From Pseudomonadota bacterium (GTDB lineage Bacteria; Desulfobacterota; Desulfobulbia; Desulfobulbales; Desulfocapsaceae), in NCBI GenBank assembly GCA_023412495.1, contig JAEYNP010000014.1:1-64000 (forward strand): DNA of 64,000 nt, in the 5' to 3' direction. Below, piece after piece: positions 28,426-37,282 of the stretch. Made by a program: the position numbers and the translations under genes. The stretch's first letter is position 1; every line of letters begins with the position of its first letter. The notes below the pieces were generated by a model. It had not been told where the DNA came from. It saw only the letters and a list, made by a program, of their open reading frames with translations, and searched no databases.

Positions 28426-30216
28426 ATGCTCAAGATCGAGGAATATGCCCTGATCGGCGATCTTCATACCGCAGCCCTCGTTGGGATCAATGGTTCCATC
28501 GACTGGTTGTGTTTCCCCCGCTTTGACAGCGGGGCGTGCTTTTGCGCCCTGCTGGGAGGTGAACGTTACGGGTACTGGCAGATCGCCCCGGCGGAACCGA
28601 TTATCCACGTCACCAGGCGTTACCAGCCCGACACCCTTGTACTGGAAACCGACTTCCAAACACGTTCCGGCACCGTGCGCATCATTGATTTCATGCCGCA
28701 ACGAACCGTGCAGCCCGACCTGGTTCGGATCGTTACGGGACTTCAAGGTCGCGTCAAGATACGCATGCGTTCCGTGATACGATTCGATTACGGCAAAATC
28801 ATTCCATGGGTGACCCATACGCCACACGGCATACGGGCTATCGCCGGACCTGACTGCCTGCTGCTGTCGAGTCAAGTACCTATGCACGGGGAGGACCTGA
28901 GCACGGTGGCCGATTTCGAGGTTTCGGCAGGGCAGCGACTTTCATTTATGCTGACGTGGTATCCATCGAACCAGATGACGCCCCCGGCCGCCATCGATCC
29001 CGAAGAGGCCCTCGAACACACCGCGTCCGTCTGGCGGGACTGGGTGCGGCAATGCACGTACCACGGCCGGTATCGTGAAGCCGTCGTGCGATCGCTGATC
29101 ACGTTGAAAGCCCTTACCTATGCGCCGACGGGAGGATTGGTGGCGGCCGTGACAACCTCCTTGCCCGAGCAGTGGCAAGGACAACGCAATTGGGACTATC
29201 GCTTCTGCTGGCTGAGGGATGCGACCTTCACCTTGTATGCGCTATTGAGTGCAGGGTATGCGGAAGAAGCGCGGGCCTGGAGCGCATGGTTGATGCGCGC
29301 GGCCGCGGGTGAGCCCAGGCAATTGCAGATCATGTACGGTCTTGCGGGGGAACATCGCCTGCCGGAGCTGGAGCTGCCGTGGCTGCCCGGTTATGAGGGG
29401 GCCCGCCCGGTGCGTATAGGCAATGCCGCTTACGGCCAGTTGCAGCTGGATGTCTTCGGGGAGATCATGGACCTGCAGCACGCGGCCATCCGGGCTGGTA
29501 TCAATCCCAGCAAGGAATTCTGGAAAATGAAGTGCCTTATGCTTCAACGGCTTGCAGATATTTGGCAGGAGCCCGACGAGGGCATATGGGAGATCCGCGG
29601 TCCCAGGCGCCATTTCACCCACTCCAAGATAATGGCCTGGGTGGCCTTTGATCGTGGCATAAAAACCGCCGAACGCTTTGGCTTGCCGGCCGATCTTCCC
29701 CACTGGCGGGCAATGCGCAAAGCCATTCATGAAGAGGTTTGTGAAAAAGCCTACAACCCCGTTGTCGGGGCGTTCACCCAATTCTATGGATCGGCAGCCC
29801 TGGATGCAAGCCTGCTCGTCATGCCGCACCTGGGTTTCCTACCTGTCGCCGATCCACGTGTGCGCGGTACTATCATGGCCGTTCGGAAGGAACTCAGCGT
29901 GGACGGCTTCCTGCTGCGCTACAAGGAAGATGCCGCTCCGGATGGGCTGCCTCCCGGCGAGGGTGCCTTTCTGCTGTGTACATTCTGGTTGGCGGACAAT
30001 CTCGCGCTGCTTGGGGATACGGATGCTGCCCGGAACCTCTTTGAACGCCTGCTCGCCTTGCGCAACGATGTTGGCCTGATTTCCGAGCAGTACGATCCAA
30101 AGCGAGGGCGCATGCTCGGTAATTTTCCACAGGCTTTCTCACACGTTGCGCTAATAAACACTGCGCTCAATTTGGAATCGCGACATGGACCGGCCCAGCA
30201 ACGCCATGAGGGTTGA
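28426..30216 (+). CDS. GH15 glycoside hydrolase (glucoamylase/trehalase family)
   Basis: A 596-residue (alpha/alpha)6-barrel enzyme of family GH15, with an N-terminal beta-sandwich beginning YALIGDLHTAALVGINGSIDW. The active site is visible in RNWDYRFCWLRDATFTLYALL. The acid/base glutamates lie in PDEGIWEIRG and in GLISEQYDPKRGR, and the closing NFPQAFSHVALINTAL is conserved. Substrates in the family are alpha-glucans or trehalose, releasing glucose for the dehydrogenase 33 bp upstream. The ATG at 28426 (TTAGGA upstream) gives the family N-terminus. The protein appears cytoplasmic (no signal peptide). The pair sits beside an integrase remnant, which suggests acquisition. Confidence 0.87.
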   Translation: MLKIEEYALIGDLHTAALVGINGSIDWLCFPRFDSGACFCALLGGERYGYWQIAPAEPIIHVTRRYQPDTLVLETDFQTRSGTVRIIDFMPQRTVQPDLVRIVTGLQGRVKIRMRSVIRFDYGKIIPWVTHTPHGIRAIAGPDCLLLSSQVPMHGEDLSTVADFEVSAGQRLSFMLTWYPSNQMTPPAAIDPEEALEHTASVWRDWVRQCTYHGRYREAVVRSLITLKALTYAPTGGLVAAVTTSLPEQWQGQRNWDYRFCWLRDATFTLYALLSAGYAEEARAWSAWLMRAAAGEPRQLQIMYGLAGEHRLPELELPWLPGYEGARPVRIGNAAYGQLQLDVFGEIMDLQHAAIRAGINPSKEFWKMKCLMLQRLADIWQEPDEGIWEIRGPRRHFTHSKIMAWVAFDRGIKTAERFGLPADLPHWRAMRKAIHEEVCEKAYNPVVGAFTQFYGSAALDASLLVMPHLGFLPVADPRVRGTIMAVRKELSVDGFLLRYKEDAAPDGLPPGEGAFLLCTFWLADNLALLGDTDAARNLFERLLALRNDVGLISEQYDPKRGRMLGNFPQAFSHVALINTALNLESRHGPAQQRHEG

Positions 30217-30315
30217 TGGCCTTCATGCTGAGAATATGGCCGACAATGGTATACTTTCCCCATGTTGAGATTCATACTACCAATGTCAATGATTATATGA
30301 ATTCAAGTCCTTAAG

Positions 30316-31101
30316 ATGTTTCCTGACCTGTCGCCCTCCTGTGAGTTCGTTCTCACCCGTTTCACTGCCAAATTCGGCAAACGTGATTTGGCCAGCGTAT
30401 CTCAGGAAGAGGTGCCGGAATTTTTGCTTTCCCTGACGAAGAACAACAAGCAAGCCACAAAACGAAATCGATATTCAGTTCTGGCGGTCTTCTACAATTT
30501 CAGCATCAACACCGCCCTGCCGGCTCTCACCAATCCATGCAACACGTCCGTCATCAGAAGATCTTCAAGCGCCCCCAGGCGATCCCAAAGGAAGAATGTG
30601 GATAAGGAGACGATTGATGAGATTATCTCTCGTACCACAAACGCCCGGAATCGACTTATGCTGGAATTGATGGCCAGGGGCGGCATGAGAGTCGGCGAAG
30701 TCTTGAACCTTACCCCGGCGGATATCCAAGAGAGAAGCCTGACCATCCAGAACCCGAAAAGTGGGCGTACCGAGGAGACGGTTTATGTTCCACGAAGAAA
30801 ATAATAAGGTTAACCGGCTATGTAATGGCCCAGGATATCTGCAAAAACGACCGCATTTTTCAGGTTTTCTATGTTGCCGCATGGTCTATGGTGAGCAAAG
30901 CAGGGAAGATGGTTGATATCGAACTGCGTCCTCATGATCTCCGGCGGCATGCAGCCCCTATGCTTCAAGGTCTGGTACTTCCATAGAAATTGTCAGCAAA
31001 GTTACCTCGGGAAGGTGAATGACACCGAAGCGATCAGGTGGATAGAGACTCTTTACGGACAGTCCCATTTTTACGGGCGAGGACAGGAGCCCTCGCCCTG
31101 A
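30316..31101 (+). pseudogene. Decayed tyrosine recombinase (integrase)
   Basis: The first 162 codons give the core-binding domain and the start of the catalytic domain, including the catalytic Arg region RGGMRVGEVLNL, and then stop at 30804. The rest survives in other frames. About 30803-30985 reads RLTGYVMAQDICKNDRIF and then LRPHDLRRHAA, the H-x-x-R box. About 31002-31101 reads SYLGKVNDTEAIRWIETLYG, containing the catalytic Tyr. At least one frameshift and an apparent deletion (between SKV and SYLGKV) remove function. No attachment repeats were identified. It lies just after the glucose dehydrogenase/GH15 pair and may mark the edge of an old mobile segment. Confidence 0.8.
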
Positions 31102-31251
31102 CGGCAGTAGACATCTTAAATTGAGGTATCTGCCGAACTGTTATAGATTTGCTTTGGCAACCGGTCCACGTTCGGCTGGGTTTGCAAGCCTGCTTCTTCC
31201 GCCGGCAATAAACAATAAAAACATTTTCAGATACTTCTAGGAGAGATATCA

Positions 31252-31971
31252 ATGCAATGCATCTGCGAAAAACTTGGTTCAGACTTTTCCGAACTCTCGC
31301 CGGTCTGCATAGGCAATCTTTGGTTATTTCGTGATCTTCCGAATGAGACGCTAAAGGCAATGAGCCAGTCGGCGATACGCTATCGAAAACAGCGAGGTGA
31401 GCGAGTTTTTCTGGAGGGAGATTTGGCCGACACCATGTTTCTCATAAAAGGTGGCAGGATCAAACTGAGTAAAGTGTCCGAATCGGGAAACGAGCTTATC
31501 CTTGGTTACAGGAAACCGGGTGATTTCATAGGAGAGAATATCCTCACCGACACCGAATCTTATCCCTGTAGCGCCTGGTGTCAGGAGGAGACGCTCGTAT
31601 GTGGTTTTTCAAAGCAGCAATTTAACACACTGATCCTCGAACATCCACATATCGGGCTGCAGATCATCAGGAATATGAGTGAGCGAATTGCCTGGCTCTC
31701 AGATCAGGTTGGCAATCTTACTGTCACCAACATAGAAGACCGTTTGCACCGTGTTTTACAAAACGTGGCAAAAGAACAGGGAGCAGAAGATGAACGGGGC
31801 TTTGTCCTTAATTTTCCCATCACCCATGAAGAACTCGGATTTCTCATAGGTGCCCACCGAGTCAGTGTAACACGGGCCATGAATACTTTGAAGCAAAACG
31901 GCAAGATAGCAGTTGATGGCAAATCACTTGTTATCACGCGTATTCTTCAGGAACAGCAAACGTCCTTATAA
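31252..31971 (+). CDS. Crp/Fnr-family transcriptional regulator with N-terminal cysteines
   Basis: A 239-residue regulator with a cyclic-nucleotide-binding-type sensor domain (about 25-150, GERVFLEGDLADTMFLIKGG). A dimerisation helix (about 150-170) and the C-terminal winged helix THEELGFLIGAHRVSVTRAMNTL follow. The N-terminus carries Cys3, Cys5 and Cys19, and further Cys residues lie near 106, 110 and 117, an FNR-like arrangement that might bind an Fe-S cluster, although the spacing differs from E. coli FNR. It precedes an iron-sulfur flavoprotein gene on the same strand with palindromic DNA between, so redox or oxygen control of that gene is likely. Confidence 0.85.
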   Translation: MQCICEKLGSDFSELSPVCIGNLWLFRDLPNETLKAMSQSAIRYRKQRGERVFLEGDLADTMFLIKGGRIKLSKVSESGNELILGYRKPGDFIGENILTDTESYPCSAWCQEETLVCGFSKQQFNTLILEHPHIGLQIIRNMSERIAWLSDQVGNLTVTNIEDRLHRVLQNVAKEQGAEDERGFVLNFPITHEELGFLIGAHRVSVTRAMNTLKQNGKIAVDGKSLVITRILQEQQTSL

Positions 31972-31983
31972 GTTCATTTGCGC

Positions 31984-32055
31984 TTGTAGCGAAACTGTTC
32001 TCGTTTTTGTCAGTTCTGTAGCCGGCGCTACAACACGATTTTTATAACCGGTTAT
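31984..32055. promoter_or_regulatory. Palindrome-rich regulatory region between the Crp/Fnr gene and the flavoprotein
   Basis: An 8-bp inverted repeat TTGTAGCG (31984-31991) / CGCTACAA (32026-32033) encloses TGTAGC-cggc-GCTACA (32017-32032), and a perfect 12-bp palindrome ATAACCGGTTAT lies at 32044-32055, 82 bp before the flavoprotein ATG. The first structure could terminate the regulator transcript. The 12-mer is a candidate operator. Confidence 0.4.
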
Positions 32056-32136
32056 TATGACCTTCACATTCGGTAGAAAAACGGCTGACCAATAAGTTTT
32101 TCTGTTGCAAAATCTCAACACTATCTGGAGGGGAGA

Positions 32137-32838
32137 ATGAAGATCCTCGGAATATCAGGCAGTCCACGAAAAGAAGATAAATCGGGTGTATATAAGCTGG
32201 TCGAAACGGTTCTGGAAAATAGCGGTTGTGATTATGAACTTATTTCACTGCGCGGCAAGAAAATATCCGGTTGCATAGCCTGTTTGGGTTGCGTCAAGGA
32301 CAATATTTGCAAAGTGGATGACGATCTGACCGAACTCAGACAGAAAATAGTCGATGCTGACGCCTATGTATTCGGATCTCCCAATTATTATTCAACAATT
32401 AATGCAATCTTCCATGCGTTTATTGAGCGCTGGTTTCAATTTCGCCATCAGACGGGCAATACACTTTGGGGAAAAGTGGCCGTCGCCGTTGGTGTAGGTG
32501 GTACAGCTGGACAAGCTCCTGCCGATGCAATCGAGAAGTTTCTGCTCTATAACTTTGTTGAGACTATCGCCAAAGTATCGGGGCAGGGTGCAGCCTCCTG
32601 CTACAGCTGCGGTTACGGTGAAACCTGTCAAGTGGGTATCCCAGTGATGCTTCATGGATCGGGAGTAAAAATAAGCGAAGACATGATTCCCAATGTCAGC
32701 CAGCAGCCGGAATTGATGAAAGCTGCCGCGATCGCCGGCGATCTTTTAGGACAACGACTTCGGGCGGGAAACGACCGCCAAAAAACAACTCAGGCTATGC
32801 AGGCAAAACTCATGGCGATGTTTGGTGAAAGCGTCTGA
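32137..32838 (+). CDS. Iron-sulfur flavoprotein (Isf) / flavodoxin-family NADPH-dependent FMN reductase
   Basis: A 233-residue redox protein. GISGSPRKEDKSG near the N-terminus is the FMN-binding loop. Cys46-x2-Cys49-x2-Cys52-x5-Cys58 is the compact [4Fe-4S] motif of Isf proteins from methanogens and other anaerobes, which reduce oxygen or peroxide or shuttle electrons from ferredoxin. FGSPNYYSTINAIFHAFIERW is the conserved second FMN loop. Three further Cys occur in CYSCGYGETC (about 153-162), an unusual extra cluster. AGGGGAG precedes the ATG. It lies downstream of the Crp/Fnr-type regulator, consistent with oxidative or redox response. Confidence 0.85.
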   Translation: MKILGISGSPRKEDKSGVYKLVETVLENSGCDYELISLRGKKISGCIACLGCVKDNICKVDDDLTELRQKIVDADAYVFGSPNYYSTINAIFHAFIERWFQFRHQTGNTLWGKVAVAVGVGGTAGQAPADAIEKFLLYNFVETIAKVSGQGAASCYSCGYGETCQVGIPVMLHGSGVKISEDMIPNVSQQPELMKAAAIAGDLLGQRLRAGNDRQKTTQAMQAKLMAMFGESV

Positions 32839-32918
32839 CAGAAGGGGATATGAGCCTTCCTCAGTTGCCATCCATAATCATTTTCGTTAGGTGAGCCAGA
32901 ACGATCACCTTAACCTAG

Positions 32919-35738
32919 TTATGGAGTTGGCTTAGTGCTGAATGCTTTCGGAAGAAGGTCGGGATGCCCGGTGAGGGAGGCCGTCAGGATCCGTTCAAGG
33001 AAGATCTTGTCGCCGCTGGAAAGCTGGACGTTGCGGTCTTCGGTGTCGATCCGAACCCTGGTCTCCCCGGTGCCGGCCTCGCGGGCAAGCTTGAGAACGA
33101 GGTCGTGGAGCGCTTCTCTTGCGAAGGTTTCGGCTTTGGTGAGAGTCGGAAAGTGTGTCGCGCCCGGTAAACCTTCAAGGGAAAAGCCGCCGCGCTCTGC
33201 CGGATGGATCTTCACCCGGCGCCGAACGGCTATCCGACTGGTTATGGCCCCGATGGCATTCGCCACATCGGCATGCTGCGGCAGGATCGCTTCGGTTTCC
33301 AGCAGCTCCGCCGCCCGGGGCAGAAAGTAGCCGATGGGGGCGCCGATGCCGATCACCGGACGCTCTAGCTTGAAGACCACCTTATATTTGCGGTTGCCGC
33401 CGGCGAGAAGGTTGGCGGTGAGTGCCCGGCAGACCGGACATTCGTCCATCGCATCCGGCTCCACATCCTCGCCCAGTTGCTTCTTGATGAGTTCCACCGC
33501 GAGGAGCCTGGAAACCTCCTCGATGAGCGCGGCAACCATTTCTTCCTCAGTCTGTCGGGAAAGGGTGGCGAAATAGCCGACGGCTCTCCGGGCGGTCGGA
33601 ATGTGCCAGCGGGTAAAATCGCCTGTGGCGTGGAGCAGGTCGGTCGGGGTGAGGCCGTACGCCTGGATGATATGGTTTTCCTGCAGCCGGGCAAGCGGCA
33701 CCAGGCTCGGATGGACGAGGTTGAGGGCCTCGGCGAGTTCGAAGACGGCTCGGGGTCTTTCGCCAAGCTTATCGAGGACAACCGCTTCGGCTTCGGTGGG
33801 GCTGAAGGCGGGATGTTGGCCGGCAAGGGAGAAGAACCGGAAGTCGTTCGACACGCCGCGGGCCCTGGCAAGTCGTTCCTCTGCCAGGGTCAGGGCGATG
33901 TCCGGGCCGGGTTCCTGAATCCCGAGCAAGGCCATCGGCGCTACCCTCCGGGGGCCTATGGTAAACCGGCCGTTCCCGAAGGTGATGAGGCTGTCGCCGC
34001 CGAGGCCCGCAGTGCGGATTTCAAGAGCCCGGACATGGGTGCGGACGGTGCCGACCTGCGAACCCCGCATCGCTACCTTAACCTGGCCTCCCTCGAGGGC
34101 CGCCGTATCGGTGGTGGTGCCGCCCATATCGACGACGATGGCGTCCTGACGATCGGACAGGAAACGGGCGCCCGCAACACTGGCCGCCGGTCCCGAGAGA
34201 ATGGTCTCCACAGGGCGGTGGGCGGCAGAAGATCCGCTCATCAGCGAGCCGTCGCCCTTCACCACCACGATTCGGCCGGGGATGCCGAGGCCGGTCAGCA
34301 CCTTCTCCAGGTCGTTCAGCAGCCGCACCAGGCGGGGAACGATCCTTGCGTTCTGGATCGCGGTCTCAGCCCGGGTTCGGAAGTTGAGGAGGTCGGACAG
34401 CTCGTGACCGCAGGACACGAAGAGGCCGGTTTCCTCGCGCAGGATACGCCGAACCGCCAGTTCGTGCTCAGGGTTTACCGACCCGGCAAAGCCGGAGACG
34501 GCAAAGGCTTCGACACCCATCGTATCGACCATCTCCCGTGCCTTTCGCCTGATGGCTGCCTCATCGATGTCTTGGTTCACCATTCCGGAGATGTCGAGGC
34601 GCCCGGCGATGACCGCCTTCGGCTCGTGGGGAATGTCGCCTTTGTCAAGGAGGCCGAAGGGCGGCATGAGGAGCAAGCCCACCTTCTGGCCGTCCCCTTC
34701 GACCATGGCGTTGGTGGCAAGGGTCGTGGAGACTGCGGTCAGTTCTACCCGGGCGAGCAGGGCCTGGTCGAGTCCCGACAGCGCTGCGGCGATGCCCTCG
34801 GCAAAGTTCCATTTGGTGGTGAGCGCCTTGTTCTTGCCGAGGACCTGCCGGTTGACCAGATCGTACACCACGGCATCCGTGTAGGTGCCGCCGGCGTCGA
34901 TGCCAAGGCCGATTCTCGCCCCGAACCGATCGGCTGACGAAGGTTCCCGGTCAGCCGCCGAAGGGCTGTAATTTTTGCTGTGCGCGGGAGGCGCGGCCGG
35001 CGAACCCGAGTTGAGCCGGGCCTCCCCGTTGTCGAACAGGGTGAAATGGTGAGGCGGCACGATGAGGATCTCATCAGTAGTGGTCCGGGTGGTCAGAAGA
35101 CGGCGGAGCATCCCCAAATCCCCCGGCAGCGCCTCGTAGGTCCAGCCATGCTGTTTGGCCAGCTGCCTGGCGTAATCCGCATAGAACTCGCCGCCGTCCG
35201 TGCCGGTGTCGATGAAGGCGGCCCGCCGGTAGTTGCGCTGCCAGCTGTTTAAAAACTTAAAGGTCTTTTCCGCCTTTTTCAGGCCGTAGCGGGCAATCAG
35301 CTCGTCGAACGAAAGCTGGTCGCCCTCCAGGTAGACCGAACTGCCCTTCTGACGGAGGGGCGCGGTCTTCTCCTCGTACCAGCCGGACGAGATGTAGTAG
35401 GTGCCGGGGCACTTGTCGAATTCCCGCCGGTAAGCCTCGTTTCCGCCGAGAAAGAGCGAGATGCAGTCATGCACCCGGGGGATGGCAAGCGGGATGTCCC
35501 GTGCCTTGAGACCGACCGTGCCCCGACCGCAGAGGCCATAGCCGACGATGATCCGATCGACAGGTTGACCGGCAATCTTGTCGATCACCGCCTGGACCTC
35601 GCGGTTCAGTTTGTTCGGGTCTTCGTGCAGCCCGCCCGGCAGAAACCTGGTCCCGGCCTCCAGGCTCATCTCCTCCAGCAGTCGGCGGATATCGAGGGAG
35701 AGCGTGGCGCAGGCTATGATAAATATTTTGTCGCTCAT
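32919..35738 (-). CDS. DUF1638-hydantoinase/oxoprolinase (HyuA-like ASKHA) fusion protein
   Basis: A 939-residue protein of two unrelated parts. Residues 1 to about 240 resemble DUF1638, a domain known from methylamine and corrinoid gene sets, with GYGLCGRG (66-73), HDCISLFLGG (90-99) and KCPGTYYISSGW (109-120). A low-complexity Ser/Ala/Pro linker spans about 242-274. From about 276 a hydantoinase/oxoprolinase A domain starts with phosphate-binding GIDAGGTYTDAVVYD and continues with a second loop VDMGGTTTDTA. A CPVC motif lies near 765. The domain could activate or recycle a corrinoid protein or hydrolyse a lactam. The gene ends the methyltransferase operon, 62 bp after the MtgA-like gene. 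Function is inferred only from context. Confidence 0.8.
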   Translation of the reverse strand: MSDKIFIIACATLSLDIRRLLEEMSLEAGTRFLPGGLHEDPNKLNREVQAVIDKIAGQPVDRIIVGYGLCGRGTVGLKARDIPLAIPRVHDCISLFLGGNEAYRREFDKCPGTYYISSGWYEEKTAPLRQKGSSVYLEGDQLSFDELIARYGLKKAEKTFKFLNSWQRNYRRAAFIDTGTDGGEFYADYARQLAKQHGWTYEALPGDLGMLRRLLTTRTTTDEILIVPPHHFTLFDNGEARLNSGSPAAPPAHSKNYSPSAADREPSSADRFGARIGLGIDAGGTYTDAVVYDLVNRQVLGKNKALTTKWNFAEGIAAALSGLDQALLARVELTAVSTTLATNAMVEGDGQKVGLLLMPPFGLLDKGDIPHEPKAVIAGRLDISGMVNQDIDEAAIRRKAREMVDTMGVEAFAVSGFAGSVNPEHELAVRRILREETGLFVSCGHELSDLLNFRTRAETAIQNARIVPRLVRLLNDLEKVLTGLGIPGRIVVVKGDGSLMSGSSAAHRPVETILSGPAASVAGARFLSDRQDAIVVDMGGTTTDTAALEGGQVKVAMRGSQVGTVRTHVRALEIRTAGLGGDSLITFGNGRFTIGPRRVAPMALLGIQEPGPDIALTLAEERLARARGVSNDFRFFSLAGQHPAFSPTEAEAVVLDKLGERPRAVFELAEALNLVHPSLVPLARLQENHIIQAYGLTPTDLLHATGDFTRWHIPTARRAVGYFATLSRQTEEEMVAALIEEVSRLLAVELIKKQLGEDVEPDAMDECPVCRALTANLLAGGNRKYKVVFKLERPVIGIGAPIGYFLPRAAELLETEAILPQHADVANAIGAITSRIAVRRRVKIHPAERGGFSLEGLPGATHFPTLTKAETFAREALHDLVLKLAREAGTGETRVRIDTEDRNVQLSSGDKIFLERILTASLTGHPDLLPKAFSTKPTP

Positions 35739-35800
35739 ACTCGCGTCGGGGAAAGCGGCCGCACCGAAATGGCCCAGCCGCCTCTTCGTGCCCGATTGCC

Positions 35801-36601
35801 TTACGCCACGATCTTCCCGGCCCGCACCGCTTTCAAATAGTTCATGCAGAACTTGTCGTTGCCCGCCAGCATGTCGCAGGTCCGAGTTAGCGCCATGATG
35901 TCCTTGTCGAGGGGGTCCATGATCGCCGAGTCGAAGCCGTTTGCCATCATCATCGCCAGGAAACAGCGGTTGATGATCCGCCGCTGCGGCAGTCCATAGG
36001 AGATGTTGGACAGCCCTCCGGTGGTGTGGACTCCTGCCAACTCTGTCGAAATGGCCCGCACCGCGTCCATGGCCATCCGACCGTTGGCGATGTCCACGCT
36101 CATCGGCTGGATGAGGGGATCGATGAAGATGTCGTCACGGGCAAAGCCGACCTTCTCGAGTTCCGCCACCAGGCTTTTAGCCCGCTGAAAGATGTCGTCC
36201 GCGGTCTTCGGCATGCCCGAGTCGTCCATGCAGAGGGCAATGATGCGGCACTCCTTGCCCTTGAGGTAATTGATCATCGGCTCGAACCGGTCCTTTTCCA
36301 GGCTGATCGAATTGATCATCGGCTTTTGGCCGACCAGGCCGTAGGCCATCTCGAGGATGTTCGGGTCCGGGCTGTCCAGGCAGAGGGGGAGCTTGGTTGC
36401 TTCCTGGACCACTTCCAGGAGCCAGCGCATGTCCGCTTCTTCATGGCCGATCCGGGCCCCGGCGTTGACGTCGATATAGGTGGCGCCGGCCTCCGTCTGC
36501 TGCCGGACATCGTTTCTGATGTACTCGGCGTCGCGCTCGGCGGTCGCCGCCTGCACCTTCTTGAGCGTCGTGTTTATACGTTCTCCGATAACTGTAAACA
36601 T
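35801..36601 (-). CDS. mtgA: Methyltetrahydrofolate:corrinoid methyltransferase, MtgA-like (pterin-binding domain)
   Basis: A 266-residue TIM-barrel protein of the dihydropteroate-synthase/MeTr family, beginning MFTVIGERINTTLKKV. It has the pterin-binding elements YIDVNAGARIGHE, LCLDSPDPNILEMAY and MINSISLEKDRFEPM. It should transfer the methyl group from the corrinoid protein to tetrahydrofolate, like MtgA of Desulfitobacterium. I start at ATG 36601 because AGGAAGGA lies upstream; the frame from 36679 begins in the end of the corrinoid gene. It is 25 bp after the corrinoid protein gene and followed by the DUF1638 fusion. The gene symbol is by analogy. Confidence 0.87.
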   Translation of the reverse strand: MFTVIGERINTTLKKVQAATAERDAEYIRNDVRQQTEAGATYIDVNAGARIGHEEADMRWLLEVVQEATKLPLCLDSPDPNILEMAYGLVGQKPMINSISLEKDRFEPMINYLKGKECRIIALCMDDSGMPKTADDIFQRAKSLVAELEKVGFARDDIFIDPLIQPMSVDIANGRMAMDAVRAISTELAGVHTTGGLSNISYGLPQRRIINRCFLAMMMANGFDSAIMDPLDKDIMALTRTCDMLAGNDKFCMNYLKAVRAGKIVA

Positions 36602-36626
36602 GGCATTCCTTCCTGTTGAGATTCGG

Positions 36627-37259
36627 TTAGGCGTACAGGGCTTTGGCCAGCTTGCTTGCGGCGCCCGCGTCGGGCGCATAGCCGTCGGCGCCGACCTCGT
36701 CGGCGAAAGCCTGGTTGACCGGGGCGCCGCCGACGATGATCTTGAGGCTGTCGCGCAGGCCGCTCTCCTCGATGGTCATGATCGTTTTTTTCATCATGGG
36801 CATGGTGGTGGTGAGGAGCGCCGACAGTCCGACGATGGTCGGCTTGTTGGTCTTGATCGCCTCTACGAATTTCTCCGGGGCGACATCGACACCCATGTCG
36901 ATCACCTCGAAGCCGGCGCTCTCCATCATCATGACCACCAGGTTCTTGCCGATGTCGTGCAGGTCGCCCTTGACCGTGCCGATGATCACCTTGCCGGCAG
37001 AGGAGGAATCGCCCTCGGCGAGCAGCGGCTTGAGGATTTCGACCGCTCCGGCCATGGCCTGGGCGGACATCAGGACTTCGGGGATGAACATATCGCCGCT
37101 CTCCATCTTCTCGCCGACGATGTCCATGCCGGCGATCAGGCCTTTTTGCAGAATTTCTTTTGCGGGGGTCCCGGCGTCGAGGGCGCTCTGGACGAGTTCC
37201 AGCAGTTGGTCGCCGTCACCGGCGATGAGGGTTTCGGTAATGGTGTTCAGATCGGACAT
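36627..37259 (-). CDS. mtgC: Corrinoid (cobalamin-binding) methyl carrier protein, MtgC/MttC-like
   Basis: A 210-residue protein with an N-terminal four-helix cap (about 1-85) and a Rossmann B12-binding domain. The cobalt-ligating motif is D99-x-H101-x-x-G104 in GDLHDIGKN, with His101 the lower axial ligand. IVGLSALLTTTMPMM and IIVGGAPVN complete the cobalamin pocket. It accepts the methyl group from the MttB-family enzyme and donates it to the MtgA-like enzyme. AAGGAG precedes the ATG. The length is normal for the family. Substrate-specific naming is by context. Confidence 0.92.
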   Translation of the reverse strand: MSDLNTITETLIAGDGDQLLELVQSALDAGTPAKEILQKGLIAGMDIVGEKMESGDMFIPEVLMSAQAMAGAVEILKPLLAEGDSSSAGKVIIGTVKGDLHDIGKNLVVMMMESAGFEVIDMGVDVAPEKFVEAIKTNKPTIVGLSALLTTTMPMMKKTIMTIEESGLRDSLKIIVGGAPVNQAFADEVGADGYAPDAGAASKLAKALYA

Positions 37260-37282
37260 GGGATGACTCCTTATTTTTGTTA

